A model generated the notes under the pieces. That model was not told where the DNA came from and ran no database searches. It saw nothing but the letters and a program-made list of their open reading frames with translations. Made by a program: the position numbers and the translations under genes. Below are positions 1 through 7,274 of a DNA stretch of 29,315 nt, piece by piece. The stretch's first letter is position 1; every line of letters begins with the position of its first letter. This DNA comes from Pleurocapsa sp. MO_226.B13 (GTDB taxonomy: Bacteria; Cyanobacteriota; Cyanobacteriia; Cyanobacteriales; Xenococcaceae): the NCBI GenBank assembly GCA_030064795.1, contig JASJEI010000346.1, positions 1 to 29,315 on the forward strand, read 5' to 3'.

Positions 1-324
1 ATGATTGGTGTATTGGTGTGATGTCTAATTATCTTGCCTGGATTCAATTCATAGCGATCGCACCAAAAGACAAATTCAACTTGACATTCAAGACAATCGC
101 TTTAGGGCTGCTCTGATAACCTCCGCACAAACGGGACTTACAAATACGAAACTAACAATAAAACATAACCACCAAATACTTTGTTTCATCTACTCACACA
201 ACTATTTAAAAAAATTAGCAATAAGCAATAGAATACAGATTTGCCAATGGTGGCGAAAGATACCTTGGTGGAGTAGCGGGAACTTTTTTGGTGGAGAAAA
301 TGAAAAGATTAAAAAACTAGTTCT
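1..324. other. Intergenic region with no gene seen
   Basis: This stretch lies downstream of the AraC-type gene, which is on the minus strand and ends at 325. It is AT-rich with one HIP1-like site near the left edge. I see no convincing ORF, tRNA or hairpin terminator with a T-run. Confidence 0.5.
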
Positions 325-1314
325 CTAAAAAATACTTTTATGGCGCATTAAATAATCTCTGGGATTAACTTGATACCTTTTGCGAAATGCTTTGGCAAAA
401 TAATGGCGATCGCGATCGCCAATGGCATTCATTACTTCGGTAACGGTCATGTCTCCCGTAGATAATAGTTGTTGCGCCTGTTCTAAGCGATGTTCGTGGA
501 GATAGCGAAAGATGGTAGTTTTAAAGCAACGATGAAAACCAGATTTGAGGGTATATTCATTGAGTTTTACCCGTTTTGCCAGTTCGGCAATTGTTGGCGG
601 ATTGCTGATATTTTGTAATAAAATGCTTCTAGCATAGTGGATGCGATCGACTGTACCAGAATTGAGATTCTTTAGCGATCGCTCCCCTTGATAAATTTCT
701 ACCTCTTGTGCGATTACTAAACTCATCAAATCCAAGATTTTGCCTTCAAGATAAATCCTTTTAGTAATTCCCTGATAGGGACAGCGGATGATTTGCCACA
801 GAACAGCTTCCAATCTGGGTGTAATTTTACCTACGCGAGTATAGCGAATTTGATTATTAGATCTGATTAAATGTTGTAGTGACTTTGGTAACTGTTTGTC
901 TTCATCGCCAACAAACGAGGATAATCTTTCTGGATTAGCCCATACCGTAACTTCCAAAGCAGTCTGCGGCGGTGCATACCTACTATCTGCTGGCTTGCAA
1001 CCAGCACCATAAATAACAAATTCTCGATTATTAGCGACCGTATCATAGTCTTGATGTTGTCCTAAAAGGTGAAAATGATACCTGTATCCTGACGGTTCTT
1101 CTGGTTCTTCAACTCGGAAAGAGTCTTGTAATCGAAGATCGACAATCTCTAATTCTAATCCATCCCTTAGTTTGATTTCTCTTACCGTTCCCTGTCCCAG
1201 CGGTTCTGGATACTTCCAAACTACATCTAATTTATCTGTGGGATCTGCTTGAATATTGGCTTTAGTTTGTCGTGTTATCTCTCTTATATAGTCTCTAGGT
1301 ATAGAAATAGTCAT
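325..1314 (-). CDS. AraC-family transcriptional regulator, PchR-like
   Basis: 329-residue cytoplasmic DNA-binding regulator with an ATG start. The C-terminal ~100 residues form the double helix-turn-helix of the AraC/XylS family: the first HTH is around PTIAELAKRVKLNEYTLKSG, the second around TVTEVMNAIGDRDRHYFAKA, and the domain ends in the usual NPRDYL. The N-terminal ~215 residues resemble the cyanobacterial PchR-like group (a GxGxxREIKLRDGLELEI-type strand and a linker containing TKRIYLEGKILDL). PchR relatives often control iron or siderophore genes, but no TonB or siderophore gene is nearby, so the target is unknown. In the second HTH the segment GDRDR is encoded by two overlapping HIP1 octamers at 406-419, where relatives usually have GYSS-like residues. 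The family call is firm and the ligand is not known. Confidence 0.9.
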   Translation of the reverse strand: MTISIPRDYIREITRQTKANIQADPTDKLDVVWKYPEPLGQGTVREIKLRDGLELEIVDLRLQDSFRVEEPEEPSGYRYHFHLLGQHQDYDTVANNREFVIYGAGCKPADSRYAPPQTALEVTVWANPERLSSFVGDEDKQLPKSLQHLIRSNNQIRYTRVGKITPRLEAVLWQIIRCPYQGITKRIYLEGKILDLMSLVIAQEVEIYQGERSLKNLNSGTVDRIHYARSILLQNISNPPTIAELAKRVKLNEYTLKSGFHRCFKTTIFRYLHEHRLEQAQQLLSTGDMTVTEVMNAIGDRDRHYFAKAFRKRYQVNPRDYLMRHKSIF

Positions 1315-1591
1315 ATAAACTTTATTGCTCTAGTGCGATCGCACCTTATCGTAACTCGATCTTAATGATAATAATTTTTAATTATACGTGCGAGCAGAAG
1401 CAATAGATAGTATGGTTTTTGAGCCAGGCGATCGCTTTAACAAATAATCAACGCCCAATTCTGTTTCGGTATAGACTGAAAAAAGTAATAAACTGACATT
1501 GGTACAAGAGAGCAGAGATGCAGGGGTGCTGAAGTGGGGAAGAGCGGTGGTAAGGGATGCAAGTAAAACTTTAAAAAAAAGCTTAAAGCCT

Positions 1592-1671
1592 ATAGCTAGG
1601 CGGCTACCGCCGCGCATCCTTTCATCTATTTTAAAAGCAAGGATGCAGCGCAGGTGGGCCCTGCCTAGAGC
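1592..1671. repeat. Long imperfect palindrome (MITE-like hairpin)
   Basis: Outer arms TAGCT..AGGC (from 1594) and GCCT..AGCTA (to 1672) pair with small bulges; CTAGGC at 1596-1601 matches GCCTAG at 1663-1668. Inner arms CATCCTT (1615-1621) and AAGGATG (1639-1645) pair around a 17-nt AT-rich loop. The GC-rich arms contrast with the AT-rich surroundings. It sits 60-140 bp upstream of the pyridoxamine-oxidase-like gene. I read it as a non-autonomous repeat of a kind common in cyanobacterial genomes, because no coding potential is evident. The rest of 1315-1728 shows nothing else I can support. Confidence 0.55.
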
Positions 1672-1728
1672 TACAAAATATTTACCTCTAAGCGGAAGGA
1701 ATTCACATCGAGCGTTATTTAAAAACCA

Positions 1729-2346
1729 ATGGCAAAATTTTATTCTCAATTAACATCAGAGCTACAAAGCTTTATCCAGAAGCAGAAAATCTTTTTCACT
1801 GCCACTGCACCCCAGTCGGGCAGGATTAATTTATCTCCCAAAGGGATCGATACCTTTCGCTGTGTCGATGCTACTACCGTTGCCTATCTCGATCTAACTG
1901 GTAGTGGTAATGAAACTGCTGCCCATCTACACGAAAATGGCAGAATGACGGTTATGTTTTGTAGCTTTGACGAAAATCCTTTAATTTTGAGACTATACGG
2001 TCGAGGAGAAGTGATTAGTAGAGACAGCGATTGCTCTCTTGATGCGCGTACATGCGGGCAAGCCCTTTGTCTTGCGTCCCCGGCCGACGCGGGGTCGCAT
2101 CGCTTTAACGAATTACATTCTCTATTTCCCAATATTCCTGGAGAAAGACAAATTATTTTACTCAATATTGAATCAGCACAGACTTCCTGCGGTTTTGGCG
2201 TACCTGTTTATGAGTTTAAAGAGGAGCGAGAAACTTTGATTGATTGGGCTACAAAAAAAGGCTCATCGGGGATCGAACAATATCAGCAAAAAAACAACTT
2301 AGAAAGTATCGATGGATTACCAACCAAGCTTTTTGAAGCAAAGTAG
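1729..2346 (+). CDS. Pyridoxamine 5'-phosphate oxidase family protein (FMN-binding split barrel)
   Basis: 205-residue soluble protein with an ATG start. The N-terminal part has the signature of this family (FFTATAP, INLSPKGIDTFR, VAYLDLTGSGNETAAHL, MTVMFCSFDENPLILRLYGRGEVI), which forms an FMN- or F420-binding split barrel. The C-terminal part keeps LFPNIPGERQIILLNIESAQTSCGFGVP, also typical. Relatives are about 180 residues long. The excess is explained by a 23-residue insertion at residues 102-124, which is a GC-rich repeat described separately. Without it the protein reads smoothly from RDSD into RFNEL. The substrate is unknown; family members act as flavin reductases or oxidases, or as stress proteins. 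It is transcribed alone. Whether the insertion leaves it active cannot be judged, but the frame is preserved. Confidence 0.88.
   Translation: MAKFYSQLTSELQSFIQKQKIFFTATAPQSGRINLSPKGIDTFRCVDATTVAYLDLTGSGNETAAHLHENGRMTVMFCSFDENPLILRLYGRGEVISRDSDCSLDARTCGQALCLASPADAGSHRFNELHSLFPNIPGERQIILLNIESAQTSCGFGVPVYEFKEERETLIDWATKKGSSGIEQYQQKNNLESIDGLPTKLFEAK
2032..2100 (+). repeat. 69-bp GC-rich repeat inserted in frame inside the PNPOx-family gene
   Basis: The 69 bases add exactly 23 codons between residues D101 and R125. Removing them rebuilds a perfect HIP1 octamer: GCGAT at 2027-2031 joins CGC at 2101-2103 to give GCGATCGC, and the protein then reads DSDRFNEL as in relatives. The insert is much richer in G+C than the gene. 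It contains small palindromes, GGGCaaGCCC (2056-2065) and GCGTC...GACGC (around 2074-2090). This fits insertion of a small mobile palindromic element into a HIP1 site. Confidence 0.7.
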
Positions 2347-2410
2347 CTAGTAGACATGGGCATAAGTAAAGACACTATTTATTTAGCTCCGAACTCTGAC
2401 TGTATCTTAC

Positions 2411-2438
2411 TTGCTATCTGCTACTTGCTATTTGCTAC
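2411..2438 (+). repeat. Heptanucleotide tandem repeat (STRR-type)
   Basis: Four degenerate 7-mers run head to tail: TTGCTAT, CTGCTAC, TTGCTAT, TTGCTAC. Such short tandemly repeated heptamers are a known cyanobacterial intergenic feature. It lies just after the PNPOx-family gene. Confidence 0.7.
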
Positions 2439-2540
2439 TTAAGCGAAGCGATACTGGAGTTAATAAAATAGCGATCGCACTGCTAACTATAATTAATAAA
2501 ATTTTCATAGTCCTAGCATCCCGAAACTAACTTTGAAGCT

Positions 2541-2605
2541 TAAGGTGGGCAAAAATAATTTGCAGTCACTCCCTACTTGCTAGCTGAGAAAATTTGCCCA
2601 CCCTA
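2541..2605. repeat. Inverted-repeat element (GGTGGGCAAA arms)
   Basis: Perfect 10-bp arms GGTGGGCAAA (2544-2553) and TTTGCCCACC (2593-2602) flank 39 bp, with TAA and CTA just outside. This may be a small MITE, and it may also act as the transcription stop for the devA-like gene that ends at 2636 on the minus strand. There is no strong T-run, so the terminator role is uncertain. Confidence 0.6.
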
Positions 2606-2635
2606 CCGACTGTACAGAGGTAGCGTGCTGTGTCT

Positions 2636-3337
2636 CTACGAACCAATCAAAGCCGTATCCTTTGCTAATCTGCCATCTTCCATGTGGATGATGCGATCGG
2701 CTATATCGAGAATGCGGTTATCGTGAGTTACCAGAAGAATCGTGCAGCCTTGTTCCTTGGCTAGCTGCTGCATAATCTCGACGATATTACGACCAGATTT
2801 ACTGTCTAAAGCTGCGGTGGGTTCATCAGCTAATACCAATTGTGGTTTACTGACCAAAGCACGAGCGATCGCGACGCGCTGTTGTTGTCCCCCAGAAAGA
2901 CTATCGGGATAAAAATTTAATCTATCTCCTAGTCCCACTGCTTCTAAAATATGTCTGGTCATAGCACTGCGTTCTTCAAAGGAAATCTCTTGATGTAGTC
3001 TCAGAGACATTCGCACATTTTGTTCTACCGTCAGACAAGATAGCAAGTTGTGAGATTGAAAAATAAAGCCAATTTGATTGCGAACTCGGACTAATTCGGC
3101 TTTACTAGCACCATAAAGCTCTTGTCCCAGAACTTTGAGGCTGCCAGACTGAAGCGATCGCAATCCACCGATCAGAGTTAACAAAGTAGTTTTGCCACTA
3201 CCAGAAGGGCCAGTCATGATTACAATTTCGCTGGCAAAAATCTCTAAATCTACATCAAATAGTACTGCTTTACGCAATTCACCTCTGCCAAAGGCATGAT
3301 TGAGATGATTAATAGTGACAACCTGTTTGGAAGACAT
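2636..3337 (-). CDS. devA: DevA-type ABC transporter ATP-binding protein
   Basis: 233-residue ATPase of the MacB/LolD/DevA class, which powers export together with a FtsX-like permease (DevC) and an HlyD-like adaptor (DevB). Visible motifs are Walker A GPSGSGKTT (about residues 43-51), signature LSGGQQQRVAIARAL, Walker B LVLADEPTAALD and switch histidine LLVTHD. Length is normal for the group. In cyanobacteria devA normally sits beside devB and devC (heterocyst glycolipid export and related exporters). Here neither partner is adjacent: the upstream side is 293 bp of non-coding DNA and the downstream side holds repeats. It may serve a DevBC pair encoded elsewhere or be left over from a broken operon. 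Family call is firm; substrate is unknown. Confidence 0.85.
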   Translation of the reverse strand: MSSKQVVTINHLNHAFGRGELRKAVLFDVDLEIFASEIVIMTGPSGSGKTTLLTLIGGLRSLQSGSLKVLGQELYGASKAELVRVRNQIGFIFQSHNLLSCLTVEQNVRMSLRLHQEISFEERSAMTRHILEAVGLGDRLNFYPDSLSGGQQQRVAIARALVSKPQLVLADEPTAALDSKSGRNIVEIMQQLAKEQGCTILLVTHDNRILDIADRIIHMEDGRLAKDTALIGS

Positions 3338-3544
3338 GGTTATATCCGATCCTGTTTTTAGCCATTTGTAGATCTTTATTTTTATTCTGCGCTAACAATT
3401 TAAAGAATTTGTGAGCAAGACCGTTAAAACCAAAATGTCTTAACTAAAAAGTGAAAGAAGGAAGTAAGAATCTAATCCACGTACACAGCGCGGATCATAA
3501 ACAGGAACACATCTTATGCAAATTAAAGGCTTGAAGTCTGACTT

Positions 3545-3614
3545 GAGCGGTATGATTGGAAACACTCACGTATCGTTCTTAAGGGAGGTGAGCGTCGTGA
3601 GACTCAAACCTTAC
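3545..3614 (+). ncRNA. Group II intron 3' end remnant (domains V and VI)
   Basis: Positions 3545-3578 form a 34-nt hairpin with the design of group II intron domain V. The lower helix GAGCGGTA pairs with TATCGTTC and carries the AGC triad at 3546-3548. There is a two-base bulge (CG) on the 3' side, and an upper helix with one mismatch capped by a GAAA tetraloop (3559-3562). Next comes a domain-VI-like helix: GGT+GAG (3587-3592) pairs with CTC+ACC (3603-3610), leaving unpaired adenines 3606-3607. These lie 7-8 nt before AC at 3613-3614, a plausible intron 3' boundary. No domain I-IV or reverse transcriptase is recognisable upstream in 3338-3544. The end falls 16 nt before the start codon of the next gene, so the remnant forms part of that gene's leader. 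Confidence 0.65.
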
Positions 3615-3630
3615 CAGACATTATTAGAAC

Positions 3631-4695
3631 ATGGCAAAACTAAAATTACAAAATCTACAAAAAAGATATCGTCCTGATGTAATTCCCGTAAAAGATATCT
3701 CGTTGGAGGTCAATGATGGTGAATTTTTAACTTTGTTGGGGCCTTCTGGTTGTGGTAAATCTACTCTACTGAGATTAATTGCCGGTTTAGAACCTCCGAC
3801 ACGGGGACAGGTAATCCTTGGAGAGCAAAATCTCAATAAAATTCCTCCTGGCGATCGCAATATGGCAATGGTATTTCAAAGTTATGCTCTCTATCCTCAC
3901 ATGACGGCAGCAGAAAATATTGCCACCGCTTTGAAATTGCGTAAAATGCCTGATGAGGAGATTAAACGCCGAGTCAATGAAGCTGCTCATAAATTAGAGT
4001 TGACCAGCTTGCTCGATCGCAAACCAGGGCAGATGTCTGGGGGACAAAGACAACGAGTAGCCCTAGCTAGAGCCTTAGTCCGCGATCCTGAGGTTTTTCT
4101 TTTAGACGAACCTTTGAGTAATTTAGATGCTATGTTGCGAGAACAAGTTAGAGCGCAAATGAAACAGTTGTTTAAAGAGCAAAATAAACCCGTGGTTTAT
4201 GTTACCCACGATCAGACCGAAGCGATGACTCTCTCGACCAAAGTTGCAGTGCTAAATCAAGGTCTAATTCAGCAGCTAGACCCCCCTGGACGTATTTATT
4301 CCCACCCCGCTAATGAGTTTGTGGCTAGTTTTGTCGGTAGTCCTCAAATGAACCTTTTAAGCCTCAAATGTGAGGGCGGGCGAGCCATCTTAGGTGAATA
4401 TCAGCTGGAGTTACCCGCCATGAATACTAAGCCTACTCAAATTGTTTTGGGAATTCGTCCTGAAGATTTAACTCTGGCTTCTTCCGAAGAAGAGGTTACT
4501 ATTATAGGTAGAGTATATTTAGTGGAACAATTGGGTAAAGAGAATTTAGTCAGTATTAAAGTTGACAACTCAGGTATGACTCTTCGAGCTTTGTTACCTA
4601 GCGATAGTGATTGGCAAGATAAAACCATTCCCTTATTAATCAAACCGCATAAAATTCACTGGTTTGATTTTGAAACTGGCGATCGCCTTAACTAA
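3631..4695 (+). CDS. ugpC: CUT1-type ABC transporter ATP-binding protein (UgpC/MalK family)
   Basis: 354-residue ATPase of the MalK/UgpC/MsmK type, which energises carbohydrate or glycerol-3-phosphate import at the inner membrane. Motifs: Walker A GPSGCGKST (residues 37-45), Q-loop VFQSYALYPHM, signature MSGGQRQRVALARALV, Walker B VFLLDEPLSNLD, switch VYVTHD. The C-terminal ~115 residues form the MalK regulatory (TOBE/OB) domain, with NEFVASFVGSPQMNLL and LGIRPEDL. No permease or binding-protein gene is adjacent. Cyanobacteria often keep such an ATPase apart from its permeases, where it may serve several importers. A relic of a group II intron ends 16 nt upstream of the ATG, and no clear ribosome-binding site is visible. 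The precise sugar is unknown. Confidence 0.87.
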   Translation: MAKLKLQNLQKRYRPDVIPVKDISLEVNDGEFLTLLGPSGCGKSTLLRLIAGLEPPTRGQVILGEQNLNKIPPGDRNMAMVFQSYALYPHMTAAENIATALKLRKMPDEEIKRRVNEAAHKLELTSLLDRKPGQMSGGQRQRVALARALVRDPEVFLLDEPLSNLDAMLREQVRAQMKQLFKEQNKPVVYVTHDQTEAMTLSTKVAVLNQGLIQQLDPPGRIYSHPANEFVASFVGSPQMNLLSLKCEGGRAILGEYQLELPAMNTKPTQIVLGIRPEDLTLASSEEEVTIIGRVYLVEQLGKENLVSIKVDNSGMTLRALLPSDSDWQDKTIPLLIKPHKIHWFDFETGDRLN

Positions 4696-4787
4696 AGCTA
4701 GCAGCGATTACTTATAATTCCTGTAATATTACTCAGCTACTAACTAAGCTACCAAGCAGCGATCGATAACGTTAGGTTCGTGACATC

Positions 4788-4835
4788 CTCCCGACGCTGA
4801 ATCAAAGATTACAGCGCGGGCTTCCCAACATTGCT
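4788..4835 (-). ncRNA. Right-end hairpin of the IS, probable omega-RNA 3' region
   Basis: Read on the minus strand, this is CCCGCGCTG, a short loop, then CAGCGTCGGG, immediately after the end of tnpB and overlapping its last codons. In TnpB systems the right end is transcribed as the scaffold of the guide (omega/reRNA), with the guide lying just outside the element, here expected below about 4785. The hairpin is seen directly; the RNA role is inferred from the family. Confidence 0.5.
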
Positions 4836-6107
4836 GCTAGGCATTGCTATCCTACGCCACTTATCTAGGCAAAATGCCCCCGACAGCCCGACTTGATAGC
4901 CAATTTCTTTCCCCCAGAGTCCCTGGGTACTATGTTTTTCTATACCTCGGTTGCATATTTCTTGTGCTGAAGCTATATCTCTATCTACTGGCTCATGCAC
5001 TCCATAACCGCATTCATAACAAACATGATCTCTATCTGATAATTCTTTTCTGACTTCGGAACGACAATTAGGGCATACTTGAGATGTTCGACGATGATCT
5101 ACTTCATCAACAAATACTCCCCTACGCTTACCTACATATTTGAGTATTTGTCGAAACTGACCAAAAGCAGCATCTAAAATATGTTTGCCCAAGAAGCCTT
5201 TAGCCATAATTCGGAAGTCACAATCTTCTAGAAAGATTGTATCTGCCATGTCACAGAGTTGATGAGCTAGCTTGAACTGATAGTCTTTGCGCTGCCAAGC
5301 AATATGGTTATGCATTGCTTCTACTTTCTTTCTTGCTTTTTCATAGTTTGCAGAGCGTTTAGTTTTCTTTGACAGACGCTTTTGCAGCACTTTCAGCCTA
5401 CGATAGCTCTGTTTGAAAAACTTATTCGGTCGCTCTACATAATTATCTGAGGTACAAAGATAAGAAAGCAGTCCAACATCTACCCCGATACAATGACCAT
5501 GTGGTGTTGGCTCTGGTATCTGGATATCTGATTGAATCGCTACAACAGCAAACCATCCTTTAGCTTTCCTGAGTACCCGTACTTGTTTGACCACAAACCC
5601 ATCGGGTATAGGTCGGTGTAAATTTATGGGAATCAATCCTAGTTTTGGTAATTTGATTTGCCAAATCCCCCCTTTTATTCCCCCCTGATCAAGGGGGGCG
5701 AGGGGGGAGCGTTTGAACTGCGGAAACAACAATGATTTCATCTGTCCAAATTTCTTGAATCTAGGAAACCCGTACCCCCTCTTTTGAAAGAAGTCCCAAG
5801 CATCATCTAACCTTCTAATGTTAGTTTGAAGCACTTGTGAGGGTACTTGTTTAAGTCTGGGAAACTCTTTTTTTGCCTTGGGTAAATTGTTTTGCTGTTG
5901 ATGATATCCAGGGAACGGATAATCAGCACTCATGATATATTCCGATTCCAAACTACACCTATCTATCTGGCACTTACGGGAAGCTATCCAATCTTTTAGC
6001 TCTCTAAGCGCATAGTTATAAGATGCACGACAAATATCAAACCACTCACTGAGTGAGTCTTGTTGTTTGGCATCTGGATCAATTTGATAGGTATAATTGA
6101 GGATCAT
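4809..6107 (-). CDS. tnpB: RNA-guided endonuclease TnpB (IS605 OrfB family)
   Basis: 432 residues from the chosen ATG at 6107 (MILNYTYQ...), the usual N-terminus of this cyanobacterial TnpB group. The open frame extends to 6227 with only a TTG start and runs through the left-end hairpin, so that extension is unlikely to be the true start. RuvC residues are D210 (IGVDVGL), E294 (FLEDCDF) and D377 (VDRDIASAQ). The zinc ribbon is C345-x2-C348 and C363-x2-C366. TnpB is a guide-RNA-directed DNA nuclease that helps keep the element in place. All catalytic residues are present, so the protein could be active. Oddity: residues about 132-148 (SPLAPLDQGGIKGG) are encoded by a palindromic GC-rich repeat that relatives lack, inserted without breaking the frame. 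Confidence 0.9.
   Translation of the reverse strand: MILNYTYQIDPDAKQQDSLSEWFDICRASYNYALRELKDWIASRKCQIDRCSLESEYIMSADYPFPGYHQQQNNLPKAKKEFPRLKQVPSQVLQTNIRRLDDAWDFFQKRGYGFPRFKKFGQMKSLLFPQFKRSPLAPLDQGGIKGGIWQIKLPKLGLIPINLHRPIPDGFVVKQVRVLRKAKGWFAVVAIQSDIQIPEPTPHGHCIGVDVGLLSYLCTSDNYVERPNKFFKQSYRRLKVLQKRLSKKTKRSANYEKARKKVEAMHNHIAWQRKDYQFKLAHQLCDMADTIFLEDCDFRIMAKGFLGKHILDAAFGQFRQILKYVGKRRGVFVDEVDHRRTSQVCPNCRSEVRKELSDRDHVCYECGYGVHEPVDRDIASAQEICNRGIEKHSTQGLWGKEIGYQVGLSGAFCLDKWRRIAMPSSNVGKPAL
5664..5712. repeat. Palindromic C/G-rich repeat inside tnpB
   Basis: Runs of C and G are arranged as CCCCCC-TGATCA-AGGGGGG (about 5680-5697), with a further CCCCCC and GGGGGG outside. The block is low-complexity palindromic sequence, stands out from the gene in composition, and translates to a peptide resembling SPLAPLDKGGIKGG, which I recall as a frequent translated repeat in cyanobacteria. 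The gene reads through it in frame. Confidence 0.65.
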
Positions 6108-6194
6108 TGTTAGATGATCCCATATTTTAGGTTTTTGGTAAATTGCATATCTACAAGGCATCGAGCCTTTTGATCTGCTTGAGGTGTCCATGTA

Positions 6195-6223
6195 TCCCGA
6201 CGCTGATTTTTCAAATACAGCGC
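6195..6223 (-). mobile_element. Left-end subterminal hairpin of the IS605/IS1341-type element
   Basis: TCCCGACGCTGA followed by an AT-rich loop and TACAGCGC repeats the right-end sequence at 4790-4821 in the same orientation. That is the arrangement expected for IS200/IS605 ends rather than terminal inverted repeats. Confidence 0.6.
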
Positions 6224-6322
6224 ACAAAGGCGCATAGTTCGCCGCATGTACTTATAGCCCCTCAAACTCCCCAACGGTTAAAATTGCCTAATCAAAGCGA
6301 TCGCGCCTTCATCAATCGACTT

Positions 6323-7123
6323 CTACCAGTCGTAGCTAGTTTCATAGCCCAACTGAATTAAAACATCACCAAATAATTCTTTAAACCGCTGTTTGTGTCT
6401 ATCGGTAAAGATTTCTTTCCACTCTCCAGTACGACCAGAACGCAAGTGAGAAGTTTTGTTAATAGTTCCTTTCTGACGTTTACTTTTATTTTTAAAGCTA
6501 AATCTTTCGGCAATCTTGAGGCAATTTTGAATTGCTTCTTCACTAAAGCCATAGTGTTGAAAAATTTTGCGAAAAATTGCCGACTCGTTGTGCATAATAT
6601 CTTCGTACTTAAACTCAATAAAATAAGGGTTGTGATAATCCCAACCAGACATTTCTTCGATAACTTCTTTAGAAGTACCTTCCATTTCTGCTAGTAAACC
6701 CTCCTCTCGATCGAAAGAATTCAGGTATTGCTGATAGGTCAAATTATTTAAACTTTTGCGCGGAATATGCGCCCACTCTTCTTTCGTCCATAAATGATAG
6801 AAATAAGCCGAAATTACCATATCTCTAGGATCGCGGATCATGTGAGAGCCAATGTAGTCGGGAAGTTTTTTCACGTCAATGCGACTCATATATTCCATAA
6901 ATACATTGGTATCTCTTCTGAGGTCATCCTGCGTACAACGCTGAAACTTCAAGCCATAGTAGCGAGAGATACTTCTCAATACCCTAATAAACCAAGCTGT
7001 ACCCACTTTGTGATAGCAACAATGAACAATGAGCTTTTTCTGGTGCCGAGCGACATCAGCAAAAGGCGTTCTCAGTTTTTGCTTGATTGCTGCTTCCAAA
7101 GGGGTGTAGAGTAGAGATGACAT
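6323..7123 (-). CDS. Sulfotransferase domain protein
   Basis: 266-residue cytosolic enzyme of the PAPS-dependent sulfotransferase superfamily. It transfers sulfate from 3'-phosphoadenosine-5'-phosphosulfate to an acceptor hydroxyl or amine. The 5'-phosphosulfate loop is HKVGTAWF at residues 38-45. The 3'-phosphate motif is IRDPRDMVISAYFYH (R97 and S105 in the usual positions). The C-terminal SGRTGEWKEIFT element matches the family RxGxxGDWKxxFT motif. Length is normal. It lies at the edge of the exopolysaccharide genes on the same strand as the WecG-type and epimerase genes, 151 bp away. The likely acceptor is therefore a sugar of the exported polymer, although a small-molecule or lipid acceptor is not excluded. 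Confidence 0.85.
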   Translation of the reverse strand: MSSLLYTPLEAAIKQKLRTPFADVARHQKKLIVHCCYHKVGTAWFIRVLRSISRYYGLKFQRCTQDDLRRDTNVFMEYMSRIDVKKLPDYIGSHMIRDPRDMVISAYFYHLWTKEEWAHIPRKSLNNLTYQQYLNSFDREEGLLAEMEGTSKEVIEEMSGWDYHNPYFIEFKYEDIMHNESAIFRKIFQHYGFSEEAIQNCLKIAERFSFKNKSKRQKGTINKTSHLRSGRTGEWKEIFTDRHKQRFKELFGDVLIQLGYETSYDW

Positions 7124-7274
7124 AAATGTAGTGTCTGAAAATACTATGTAAACCTAAGTTAAGTTACCTATTTTATACGTCTAAGAACTAATCTCAAAGA
7201 TCTACTAAAGGTTGTATTTGTCAAGCACAATTTTAAGATAATTTCGGCTCAAAAGCTGGTTCAATTAGGACAAT

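Larger units (their letters stand above)
4785..6290 (-). mobile_element. IS605/IS1341-type element with TnpB only
   Basis: The tnpB gene is bracketed by two copies, in the same orientation, of a related hairpin-forming sequence. One is at 4790-4821 (TCCCGACGCTGA...TACAGCGCGGG) and the other at 6195-6223 (TCCCGACGCTGA...TACAGCGCAC). These match subterminal hairpins expected at the right and left ends of IS200/IS605-family elements. No tnpA (Y1 transposase) gene is present, so movement would need a helper. Outer limits are approximate: the right end is near 4785 and the left end somewhere in 6230-6290. Confidence 0.72.

Noticed and set aside
1378..1753. Overlapping open frames on both strands (123 codons minus, 84 codons plus)
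   Set aside because: They run through the palindrome at 1592-1671 and low-complexity sequence, have no family resemblance, and the minus frame overlaps the start of the PNPOx-family gene. The last ~35 codons of the minus frame look protein-like and could be a remnant, but that cannot be supported.
6108..6227. N-terminal extension of TnpB up to 6227
   Set aside because: It starts with TTG, overlaps the left-end hairpin, and precedes the family-typical MILNYTYQ start.
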